A stretch of DNA of 64,000 bases, from the NCBI GenBank assembly GCA_965649825.1, contig OZ287701.1:1426001-1490000 (forward strand), read 5' to 3'. Position numbers and translations under genes: made by a program. This document shows positions 35,151-46,600 of the stretch, in pieces (the first letter of the stretch is position 1; the number at the start of each line of letters is the position of its first letter). The notes beneath the pieces are model-generated. The model made no database searches. It saw only the letters and a program-made list of their open reading frames with translations, and was not told the origin of the DNA. Source of the stretch: Penicillus capitatus. Taxonomy: Eukaryota > Chlorophyta.

Positions 35151-35825
35151 GTGTGGATGGTGGAGGTTCTTGAAATGATGTTATCCATCGGCAACTTCAT
35201 TCTCAGAGAGATCGAAGGACTTGCCGTGAATAACATGCCAAGGAAACGCGAATACAGCATTCGACGGTTGGACTGCTCAGATGATCTTCCAAGAAGAGGC
35301 TATGCAACTCACTCATCGCACCCTTTGGAGGAAAATCAGAGATGGCGCGCGACCGGGAATCTTTTGCAACAATGAAAGAGACGCAATCTGCACCTTTTGA
35401 AGGTGAAGCCAGCATTCGTCATTCGTCCAATACAGAGGGTACGGAATCATATGACGATTCGAGTAGCGACACAGTCCGGGGAACATCTGAGGGTGCAGAA
35501 GAAGGCGCTGATTGGAAAGAAGACAAATCAACAGCTGCACCTGACTCTTCCGAACAGTATCCGGGTGCGAAAACAGACTTTGGGATCCGTGTAGCGAGTG
35601 AGCTGATCGAAGAGCCCGAGTACAGCACGTTTGAATTTGTCCGCGAAACGGTAAGAGGGTGATCGATTTGTTGAGCATAGTGATATGCTTAGGAATTGCT
35701 TTCGCGTGGGCGGAGTTCTTTGTCGACAAATAGTGAGCACTTTTCAAAACAGATGTCTGTTTGTTTTCAAAACCCCCTTTTATAATCTAACATGACGTTA
35801 TGATTGCCGTCATGTTGTCGTCATG
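35151..35825. other. Intergenic, acidic ORF of unknown status
   Basis: Plus 35342-35662 is an open frame rich in Glu, Ser and Asp (for example TEGTESYDDSSSDTVRG). It follows the midasin relic in the same direction, and midasin has a long acidic region, but there is no specific similarity I can point to. Otherwise nothing is seen. Confidence 0.3.
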
Positions 35826-36062
35826 CTAATTGTCATGTTGTCGCTTCCTTGGTCGTTCGTTCTTCGGCCTGACAATATTCTTCTGTGTTACTTTCGCTTC
35901 TCGGGTTTTGTCCACCAGACAGCCTATACGATGCAAGATGTTATCTTGCTCCGCCAGTCTTGCCTTGAGTTCTTCGTTCTCCGCCCGTTCTTTCTTGAGA
36001 GCATCTCGCAGTCGAGAGATCTCCTGCATGAGTCTTGTCGTCTCCTTGGCACCTATGTCCAT
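35826..36062 (-). CDS. Small coiled-coil protein (78 residues) or terminal exon
   Basis: The ORF starts MDIGAKETTRLMQEISRLRD and continues with heptad-spaced leucines (ALKKERAENEELKARLAEQD) and a basic tail (VRPKNERPRKRQHDN). It is a short parallel coiled coil, possibly with DNA- or RNA-binding basic end. An in-frame TGA lies just before the ATG, so it is a complete small ORF unless spliced. A splice-like donor (GTAAGTGTGACC) upstream at about 36,150 and a plausible preceding minus frame (36,150-36,560) make a longer gene possible. Confidence 0.4.
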   Translation of the reverse strand: MDIGAKETTRLMQEISRLRDALKKERAENEELKARLAEQDNILHRIGCLVDKTREAKVTQKNIVRPKNERPRKRQHDN

Positions 36063-36573
36063 GTGTCAACGAAGCTTTCTGAAACAAAGAGAGGGGCACT
36101 TGCCTGCCGAACCAGAGTGGGTAGTGTTTACGTTGGTCACACTTACCGGCTTCCCTGCGGCGCAGTTTCCAGTTTCCATGTTCCCGACGACCGCGGCCAC
36201 ATCATCTGCCAGAACAACACAACACCGTTCAACCTCTGGGTTACGCCTATCAAATCCGAGCGCTTCAAGGCTCCGAACTCGCGCAACCTGCCACCATTCC
36301 ACCATGCTGGGCCCCCAGCACCACGCCGGTGACCTTGGCGGTGTCACATGTCCGAGCTCGGACGTGCCACCGCGAGTTCCCGTTGGGGCCTGAACGGCCC
36401 CACGCGATACACCGCCCCAAGTCGGGGAGCCCATGGGCTGCAAACCTGTACGTGGATGGACATGGAACACTTCTAGGAACATCCCCGATGCAAAGGGAGA
36501 GTCGCTTGGCAGAGCTGCTGTACCTCCCGGAGCGCTAACGAGCTCGAGCATTCCACTGCACACCATCGGTCGG

Positions 36574-37005
36574 CCGGCGGAGGGGACAAGGGTCCCCCTT
36601 TGCTTCGCTTCCTCGCATCATCCGTCGGTCGCCGAGGGAACAAGGGTCCCCCCTTTGCTTCTCTTCCTCGCACCATCCGTCGGTCGCCGGAGGGAACAAG
36701 GGTCCCCCCTTTGCTTCGCAACCGTAGCAAATGTGTCAGCGCCGGAGGGAACAAGGGTCCCCCCTTTGCTCGCAACCGTAGCAAATGTGTCAGCGCAACC
36801 GTAGCAAATGTGTCAGCGCCGGAGGGAACAAGGGTCCCCCCTTTGCTTCGCAACCGTAGCAAATGTGTCAGCGCAACCGTAGCAAATGTGTCAGCGCCGG
36901 AGGGAACAAGGGTCCCCCCTTTGCTTCTCTTCCTCGCACCATCCGTCGGTCGCCGGAGGGAACAAGGGTCCCCCCTTTGCTTCTCTTCCTCGCATTATCC
37001 GTCAG
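36574..37005. repeat. ~55-bp tandem units at the left edge of the satellite block
   Basis: Units share GGAGGGAACAAGGGTCCCCC followed by CTTTGCTTC and then one of two tails: CTTCCTCGCACCATCCGTCG or CGCAACCGTAGCAAATGTGT. Tails mix irregularly. The same units reappear at the start of each large satellite monomer to the right, so this zone is the ragged edge of that array. Confidence 0.9.
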
Positions 37006-40000
37006 TCAGCGACATTTAAATTGTTACGACCCGCAGCCGCCGACGACTTTGGCGCCCGTTTTCAGTGGACAGCTGTCCGCCTTCGTGCAGCTGTCCAAAG
37101 AATTGCATAAATTCTTACAATTACTGTTCGAACAGTCTTCGTAATCCCTACGCATTCGTCGTTAACCCGTTGCCCGTCGACAAACACGACACCGTCCACC
37201 TACACTCGCGACGACTTCGCCGAGACATTCGTCCCCGTCCACCTAACCTACATCTATACCCTCCGTGGAGCAAGCGGCGTGCTTCTACGAACCCATCATC
37301 GCGACTGTTGACGGGCAGCACGCGTCGAGGATCGCGTGCTCTCGAACGTCCGGATGCGATCAGCTTCGGACCCGATCGGTCGACCGGAAGCGTCCATCGT
37401 CCACTCCGCGCGACCAGCAGTTGGTGTGCCGTCCTCTGCGACCATCCCGAAAACGACAGGCCGGTCACTGTAATCCGTCTCTCGGCTCCAAAACAGGGGG
37501 TAAAGCGACTGTGACAGGTGCCTCGGCCTCAGAAACACGGGGCAAGTCCGCCGTGACCCGGCCCTCGGCCTCAAAATCGGCAAGTGGGCTCGTGCAACCC
37601 GGCTCTCGACTCCCGAACAGGGGACGAGCTTCGGCGAATGAGAACGCGACTGCGAACTGGGGCTAACACGTAATGCCAGCATCGGAGCGCACCGTCCAGC
37701 TTTCTGCGACGTCTGTCCCGCGCGTGGAGCGACTGGTGGCTGCAATGGACTCGACTTCGATCATATCGACAAGCGAACAAGTTCCGAGGACCGCGTGCTC
37801 TCGGACATGGCGAACGGATTCAACTTCGGACCTCATCCGTCACTCGCCGCGACCAATTGGACGCATGCGCGAGCAAAGATGCTGGCGAAGTTTCTCGAAC
37901 GAGCATCGGACATCGACCAGTCGATTTGGTGCAACGCGTTAGACCGGTCGCGTGCGGCGAGGCGACGAAGCCGTATGTACAACGCGGCGCAAATGTGTCA
38001 GCGCCGGAGGGAACAAGAGTCCCCCCTTTGCTCGCAACCGTAGCAAATGTGTCAGCGCAACCGTAGCAAATGTGTCAGCGCCGGAGGGAACAAGGGTCCC
38101 CCCTTTGCTTCTCTTCCTCGCACCATCCGTCGGTCGCCGGAGGGAACAAGGGTCCCCCCTTTGCTTCTCTTCCTCGCATTATCCGTCAGTCAGCGACATT
38201 TAAATTGTTACGACCCGCAGCCGCCGACGAATTTGGCGCCCGTTTTCAGTGGACAGCTGTCCGCCTTCGTGCAGCTGTCCAAAGAATTGCATAAATTCTT
38301 ACAATTACTGTTCGAACAGTCTTCGTAATCCCTACGCATTCGTCGTTAACCCGTTGCCCGTCGACAAACACGACACCGTCCACCTACACTCGCGACGACT
38401 TCGCCGAGACATTCGTCCCCGTCCACCTAACCTACATCTATACCCTCCGTGGAGCAAGCGGCGTGCTTCTACGAACCCATCATCGCGACTGTTGACGGGC
38501 AGCACGCGTCGAGGATCGCGTGCTCTCGAACGTCCGGATGCGATCAGCTTCGGACCCGATCGGTCGACCGGAAGCGTCCATCGTCCACTCCGCGCGACCA
38601 GCAGTTGGTGTGCCGTCCTCTGCGACCATCCCGAAAACGACAGGCCGGTCACTGTAATCCGTCTCTCGGCTCCAAAACAGGGGGTAAAGCGACTGTGACA
38701 GGTGCCTCGGCCTCAGAAACACGGGGCAAGTCCGCCGTGACCCGGCCCTCGGCCTCAAAATCGGCAAGTGGGCTCGTGCAACCCGGCTCTCGACTCCCGA
38801 ACAGGGGACGAGCTTCGGCGAATGAGAACGCGACTGCGAACTGGGGCTAACACGTAATGCCAGCATCGGAGCGCACCGTCCAGCTTTCTGCGACGTCTGT
38901 CCCGCGCGTGGAGCGACTGGTGGCTGCAATGGACTCGACTTCGATCATATCGACAAGCGAACAAGTTCCGAGGACCGCGTGCTCTCGGACATGGCGAACG
39001 GATTCAACTTCGGACCTCATCCGTCACTCGCCGCGACCAATTGGACGCATGCGCGAGCAAAGATGCTGGCGAAGTTTCTCGAACGAGCATCGGACATCGA
39101 CCAGTCGATTTGGTGCAACGCGTTAGACCGGTCGCGTGCGGCGAGGCGACGAAGCCGTATGTACAACGCGGCGCAAATGTGTCAGCGCCGGAGGGAACAA
39201 GGGTCCCCCCTTTGCTTCGCAACCGTAGCAAATGTGTCAGCGCAACCGTAGCAAATGTGTCAGCGCCGGAGGGAACAAGGGTCCCCCCTTTGCTTCTCTT
39301 CCTCGCACCATCCGTCGGTCGCCGGAGGGAACAAGGGTCCCCCCTTTGCTTCTCTTCCTCGCATTATCCGTCAGTCAGCGACATTTAAATTGTTACGACC
39401 CGCAGCCGCCGACGAATTTGGCGCCCGTTTTCAGTGGACAGCTGTCCGCCTTCGTGCAGCTGTCCAAAGAATTGCATAAATTCTTACAATTACTGTTCGA
39501 ACAGTCTTCGTAATCCCTACGCATTCGTCGTTAACCCGTTGCCCGTCGACAAACACGACACCGTCCACCTACACTCGCGACGACTTCGCCGAGACATTCG
39601 TCCCCGTCCACCTAACCTACATCTATACCCTCCGTGGAGCAAGCGGCGTGCTTCTACGAACCCATCATCGCGACTGTTGACGGGCAGCACGCGTCGAGGA
39701 TCGCGTGCTCTCGAACGTCCGGATGCGATCAGCTTCGGACCCGATCGGTCGACCGGAAGCGTCCATCGTCCACTCCGCGCGACCAGCAGTTGGTGTGCCG
39801 TCCTCTGCGACCATCCCGAAAACGACAGGCCGGTCACTGTAATCCGTCTCTCGGCTCCAAAACAGGGGGTAAAGCGACTGTGACAGGTGCCTCGGCCTCA
39901 GAAACACGGGGCAAGTCCGCCGTGACCCGGCCCTCGGCCTCAAAATCGGCAAGTGGGCTCGTGCAACCCGGCTCTCGACTCCCGAACAGGGGACGAGCTT

Positions 40001-43000
40001 CGGCGAATGAGAACGCGACTGCGAACTGGGGCTAACACGTAATGCCAGCATCGGAGCGCACCGTCCAGCTTTCTGCGACGTCTGTCCCGCGCGTGGAGCG
40101 ACTGGTGGCTGCAATGGACTCGACTTCGATCATATCGACAAGCGAACAAGTTCCGAGGACCGCGTGCTCTCGGACATGGCGAACGGATTCAACTTCGGAC
40201 CTCATCCGTCACTCGCCGCGACCAATTGGACGCATGCGCGAGCAAAGATGCTGGCGAAGTTTCTCGAACGAGCATCGGACATCGACCAGTCGATTTGGTG
40301 CAACGCGTTAGACCGGTCGCGTGCGGCGAGGCGACGAAGCCGTATGTACAACGCGGCGCAAATGTGTCAGCGCCGGAGGGAACAAGAGTCCCCCCTTTGC
40401 TCGCAACCGTAGCAAATGTGTCAGCGCAACCGTAGCAAATGTGTCAGCGCCGGAGGGAACAAGGGTCCCCCCTTTGCTTCTCTTCCTCGCACCATCCGTC
40501 GGTCGCCGGAGGGAACAAGGGTCCCCCCTTTGCTTCTCTTCCTCGCATTATCCGTCAGTCAGCGACATTTAAATTGTTACGACCCGCAGCCGCCGACGAA
40601 TTTGGCGCCCGTTTTCAGTGGACAGCTGTCCGCCTTCGTGCAGCTGTCCAAAGAATTGCATAAATTCTTACAATTACTGTTCGAACAGTCTTCGTAATCC
40701 CTACGCATTCGTCGTTAACCCGTTGCCCGTCGACAAACACGACACCGTCCACCTACACTCGCGACGACTTCGCCGAGACATTCGTCCCCGTCCACCTAAC
40801 CTACATCTATACCCTCCGTGGAGCAAGCGGCGTGCTTCTACGAACCCATCATCGCGACTGTTGACGGGCAGCACGCGTCGAGGATCGCGTGCTCTCGAAC
40901 GTCCGGATGCGATCAGCTTCGGACCCGATCGGTCGACCGGAAGCGTCCATCGTCCACTCCGCGCGACCAGCAGTTGGTGTGCCGTCCTCTGCGACCATCC
41001 CGAAAACGACAGGCCGGTCACTGTAATCCGTCTCTCGGCTCCAAAACAGGGGGTAAAGCGACTGTGACAGGTGCCTCGGCCTCAGAAACACGGGGCAAGT
41101 CCGCCGTGACCCGGCCCTCGGCCTCAAAATCGGCAAGTGGGCTCGTGCAACCCGGCTCTCGACTCCCGAACAGGGGACGAGCTTCGGCGAATGAGAACGC
41201 GACTGCGAACTGGGGCTAACACGTAATGCCAGCATCGGAGCGCACCGTCCAGCTTTCTGCGACGTCTGTCCCGCGCGTGGAGCGACTGGTGGCTGCAATG
41301 GACTCGACTTCGATCATATCGACAAGCGAACAAGTTCCGAGGACCGCGTGCTCTCGGACATGGCGAACGGATTCAACTTCGGACCTCATCCGTCACTCGC
41401 CGCGACCAATTGGACGCATGCGCGAGCAAAGATGCTGGCGAAGTTTCTCGAACGAGCATCGGACATCGACCAGTCGATTTGGTGCAACGCGTTAGACCGG
41501 TCGCGTGCGGCGAGGCGACGAAGCCGTATGTACAACGCGGCGCAAATGTGTCAGCGCCGGAGGGAACAAGGGTCCCCCCTTTGCTTCGCAACCGTAGCAA
41601 ATGTGTCAGCGCAACCGTAGCAAATGTGTCAGCGCCGGAGGGAACAAGGGTCCCCCCTTTGCTTCTCTTCCTCGCACCATCCGTCGGTCGCCGGAGGGAA
41701 CAAGGGTCCCCCCTTTGCTTCTCTTCCTCGCATTATCCGTCAGTCAGCGACATTTAAATTGTTACGACCCGCAGCCGCCGACGACTTTGGCGCCCGTTTT
41801 CAGTGGACAGCTGTCCGCCTTCGTGCAGCTGTCCAAAGAATTGCATAAATTCTTACAATTACTGTTCGAACAGTCTTCGTAATCCCTACGCATTCGTCGT
41901 TAACCCGTTGCCCGTCGACAAACACGACACCGTCCACCTACACTCGCGACGACTTCGCCGAGACATTCGTCCCCGTCCACCTAACCTACATCTATACCCT
42001 CCGTGGAGCAAGCGGCGTGCTTCTACGAACCCATCATCGCGACTGTTGACGGGCAGCACGCGTCGAGGATCGCGTGCTCTCGAACGTCCGGATGCGATCA
42101 GCTTCGGACCCGATCGGTCGACCGGAAGCGTCCATCGTCCACTCCGCGCGACCAGCAGTTGGTGTGCCGTCCTCTGCGACCATCCCGAAAACGACAGGCC
42201 GGTCACTGTAATCCGTCTCTCGGCTCCAAAACAGGGGGTAAAGCGACTGTGACAGGTGCCTCGGCCTCAGAAACACGGGGCAAGTCCGCCGTGACCCGGC
42301 CCTCGGCCTCAAAATCGGCAAGTGGGCTCGTGCAACCCGGCTCTCGACTCCCGAACAGGGGACGAGCTTCGGCGAATGAGAACGCGACTGCGAACTGGGG
42401 CTAACACGTAATGCCAGCATCGGAGCGCACCGTCCAGCTTTCTGCGACGTCTGTCCCGCGCGTGGAGCGACTGGTGGCTGCAATGGACTCGACTTCGATC
42501 ATATCGACAAGCGAACAAGTTCCGAGGACCGCGTGCTCTCGGACATGGCGAACGGATTCAACTTCGGACCTCATCCGTCACTCGCCGCGACCAATTGGAC
42601 GCATGCGCGAGCAAAGATGCTGGCGAAGTTTCTCGAACGAGCATCGGACATCGACCAGTCGATTTGGTGCAACGCGTTAGACCGGTCGCGTGCGGCGAGG
42701 CGACGAAGCCGTATGTACAACGCGGCGCAAATGTGTCAGCGCCGGAGGGAACAAGAGTCCCCCCTTTGCTCGCAACCGTAGCAAATGTGTCAGCGCAACC
42801 GTAGCAAATGTGTCAGCGCCGGAGGGAACAAGGGTCCCCCCTTTGCTTCTCTTCCTCGCACCATCCGTCGGTCGCCGGAGGGAACAAGGGTCCCCCCTTT
42901 GCTTCTCTTCCTCGCATTATCCGTCAGTCAGCGACATTTAAATTGTTACGACCCGCAGCCGCCGACGACTTTGGCGCCCGTTTTCAGTGGACAGCTGTCC

Positions 43001-43612
43001 GCCTTCGTGCAGCTGTCCAAAGAATTGCATAAATTCTTACAATTACTGTTCGAACAGTCTTCGTAATCCCTACGCATTCGTCGTTAACCCGTTGCCCGTC
43101 GACAAACACGACACCGTCCACCTACACTCGCGACGACTTCGCCGAGACATTCGTCCCCGTCCACCTAACCTACATCTATACCCTCCGTGGAGCAAGCGGC
43201 GTGCTTCTACGAACCCATCATCGCGACTGTTGACGGGCAGCACGCGTCGAGGATCGCGTGCTCTCGAACGTCCGGATGCGATCAGCTTCGGACCCGATCG
43301 GTCGACCGGAAGCGTCCATCGTCCACTCCGCGCGACCAGCAGTTGGTGTGCCGTCCTCTGCGACCATCCCGAAAACGACAGGCCGGTCACTGTAATCCGT
43401 CTCTCGGCTCCAAAACAGGGGGTAAAGCGACTGTGACAGGTGCCTCGGCCTCAGAAACACGGGGCAAGTCCGCCGTGACCCGGCCCTCGGCCTCAAAATC
43501 GGCAAGTGGGCTCGTGCAACCCGGCTCTCGACTCCCGAACAGGGGACGAGCTTCGGCGAATGAGAACGCGACTGCGAACTGGGGCTAACACGTAATGCCA
43601 GCATCGGAGCGC
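37006..43612. repeat. 1,184/1,185-bp tandem satellite (family A), about 5.6 monomers
   Basis: The same landmark recurs at 37065, 38249, 39434, 40618, 41803 and 42987, spacings 1184, 1185, 1184, 1185, 1184. The alternation comes from two subtypes: CAAGAGTCCCCCCTTTGCTC (one base shorter) and CAAGGGTCCCCCCTTTGCTT, so the true period is a dimer of about 2,369 bp. A second variant (GACGACTTT or GACGAATTT) marks monomers 1, 5 and 6 versus 2-4. Otherwise copies appear identical. Open frames of 70-149 codons recur on both strands but only because the DNA is repeated. Confidence 0.95.
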
Positions 43613-46600
43613 ACCGGCTTGCTTTCTGCAACGTCCGTCCCCCGCGTGGAGCAACTGGTGTACTGCAATTGACTCGACTTCGGTCATTTCGACAGGTGAA
43701 CCAGTTTCGCGGACCGCGTGCTCTTGAACATACGAACGCGTTCAGCTTCGAGCCCGAACGATCGGCTGTCATAATTTATCGCGCACTGTGCGAGTCGAGC
43801 AACTGGTGTACTGCTTTTTGCGGCTGTCCCGAAATCGCCAAGTCGGTCACTGTAACCCGTCACTCGCCCTCAAAACAGGGGGTAACGCTAGTGTAACCCG
43901 AGCCTCGGCCTCAAAAACGCCACATAGGCCAGTGCAACCCGGCCTTCGGCCTCAAAAACGCCACATAGGCTAGTGTAACCCGGCCCTCGGCCTCAAAAAC
44001 GCCACATAGGCTAGTGTAACCCGGCCCTCGGCCTCAAAAACGCCACATAGGCTAGTGTAACCCGGCCTTCGGCCTCAAAATCGCCACATAGGCTAGTGTA
44101 ACCCGGCCTTCGGCCTCAAAATCGCCACATAGGCTAGTGTAACCCGGCCTTCGGCCTCAAAATCGCCACATAGGCTAGTGTAACCCGGCCTTCGGCCTCA
44201 AAAACGCCACATAGGCTACTGTAACCCGGCCCTCGGCCTCAAAAACGCCACATAGGCTACTGTAACCCGGCCCTCGGCCTCAAAAACGCCACATAGGCTA
44301 GTGTAACCCGAGCCTCGGCCTCAAAATCGCAACATAGGCTAGTGTAACCCGGACCACGGCCTCAAAACAGGGGGTAAGGCTTTCGTGACCGAGAACGTTT
44401 CTCTGAACTCGGACAATTACGTAATTTCAGCTTCGGAGCGCACCGGCTTGCTTTCTGCAACGTCCGTCCCCCGCGTGGAGCAACTGGTGTACTGCTTTTG
44501 ACTCGACTTCGGTCATTTCGACAGGCGAACCAGTTCCGCGGACCGCGTGCTCTCGAACATCCGAAAGCGTTCAACTTCGGACCCGAACGTTCTGCCGTCG
44601 GCATTCATCGTGCACTCCGCTAGTCGAGCAACTGGTGTACTGCTTTTTGCGGCTGTCCCGAAATCGGCAAGTCGGTCACTGTAACCCGTCACTCGCCCTC
44701 AAAACAGGGGGTAACGCTAGTGTAACCCGAGCCTCGGCCTCAAAAACGCCACATAGGCCAGTGCAACCCGGCCTTCGGCCTCAAAAACGCCACATAGGCT
44801 AGTGTAACCCGGCCCTCGGCCTCAAAAACGCCACATAGGCTAGTGTAACCCGGCCCTCGGCCTCAAAAACGCCACATAGGCTAGTGTAACCCGGCCCTCG
44901 GCCTCAAAAACGCCACATAGGCTAGTGTAACCCGGCCCTCGGCCTCAAAATCGCCACATAGGCTAGTGTAACCCGGCCCTCGGCCTCAAAACAGGGGGTA
45001 AGGCTTTCGTGACCGAGAACGTTTCTCTGAACTCGGACAATTACGTAATTTCAGCTTCGGAGCGCACCGGCTTGCTTTCTGCAACGTCCGTCCCCCGCGT
45101 GGAGCAACTGGTGTACTGCTTTTGACTCGACTTCGGTCATTTCGACAGGTGAACCAAATTCCGCGGACCGCGTGCTCTCGAACATCCGAAAGCGTTCAGC
45201 TTCGGACCCGAACGTTCTGCTGTCAGCATTCATCGTGCACTCCGCGAGTCGAGCAACTGGTGTACTGCTTTTGACTCGACTTCGGTCATTTCGACAGGTG
45301 AACCAAATTCCGCGGACCGCGTGCTCTCGAACATCCGAAAGCGTTCAACTTCGGACCCGAACGATCTGCCGTCAGCATTTATCGTGCACTCCGCTAGTCG
45401 AGCAACTGGTGTACTGCTTTTGACTCGACTTCGGTCATTTCGACAGGTGAACGAGTTTCGCGGACCGCGTGCTCTTTAACATCCGAACGCGATCAACTTC
45501 GAGCCCGAACGATCGGCTGTCATAATTTATCGCGCACTGTGCGAGTCGAGCAACTGGTGTACTGCTTTTTGCGGCTGTCCCGAAATCGGCAAGTCGGTCA
45601 CTGTAACCCGTCACTCGTCCTCAAAACAGGGGGTAAGGTTACTGTAACCGGGCCCTCGGCCTCAAAAACGCCACATAGGCTAGTGTAACCCGGCCCTCGG
45701 CCTCAAAATCGCAACATAGGCTAGTGTAACCCGGACCACGGCCTCAAAACAGGGGGTAAGGCTTCCGTGACCGAGAACGTTTCATGTGAACTCGGACAAT
45801 TACGTAATTTCAGCTTCGGAGCGCACCGGCTTGCTTTCTGCAACGTCCGTCCCCCGCGTGGAGCAACTGGTGTACTGCTTTTGACTCGACTTCGGTCATT
45901 TCGACAGGTGAACCAGTTCCGCGGACCGCGTGCTCTCGAACATCCGAAAGCGTTCAACTTCGGACCCGAACGATCTGCCGTCAGCATTCATCGTGCACTC
46001 CGCGAGTCGAGCAACTGGTGTACTGCAATTGACTCGATTTCGGTAATTTCGACAGGTGAACGAGTTTCGCGGACTGCGTGCTCTTTAACATCCGAACGCG
46101 ATCAACTTCGAGCCCGAACGATCGGCTGTCATAATTTATCGCGCACTGTGCGAGTCGAGCAACTGGTGTACTGCTTTTTGCGGCTGTCCCGAAATCGCCA
46201 AGTCGGTCACTGTAACCCGTCACTCGCCCTCAAAACAGGGGGTAACGCTAGTGTAACCCGAGCCTCGGCCTCAAAATCGCCACATAGGCTAGTGTAACCC
46301 GGCCTTCGGCCTCAAAAACGCCACATAGGCTACTGTAACCCGGCCCTCGGCGTCAAAAACGCCACATAGGCTACTGTAACCCGGCCCTCGGCCTCAAAAA
46401 CGCCACATAGGCTAGTGTAACCCGGCCCTCGGCCTCAAAAACGCCACATAGGCTAGTGTAACCCGGCCCTCGGCCTCAAAAACGCCACATAGGCTAGTGT
46501 AACCCGGCCCTCGGCCTCAAAAACGCCACATAGGCTAGTGTAACCCGGCCCTCGGCCTCAAAATCGCCACATAGGCTAGTGTAACCCGGCCCTCGGCCTC

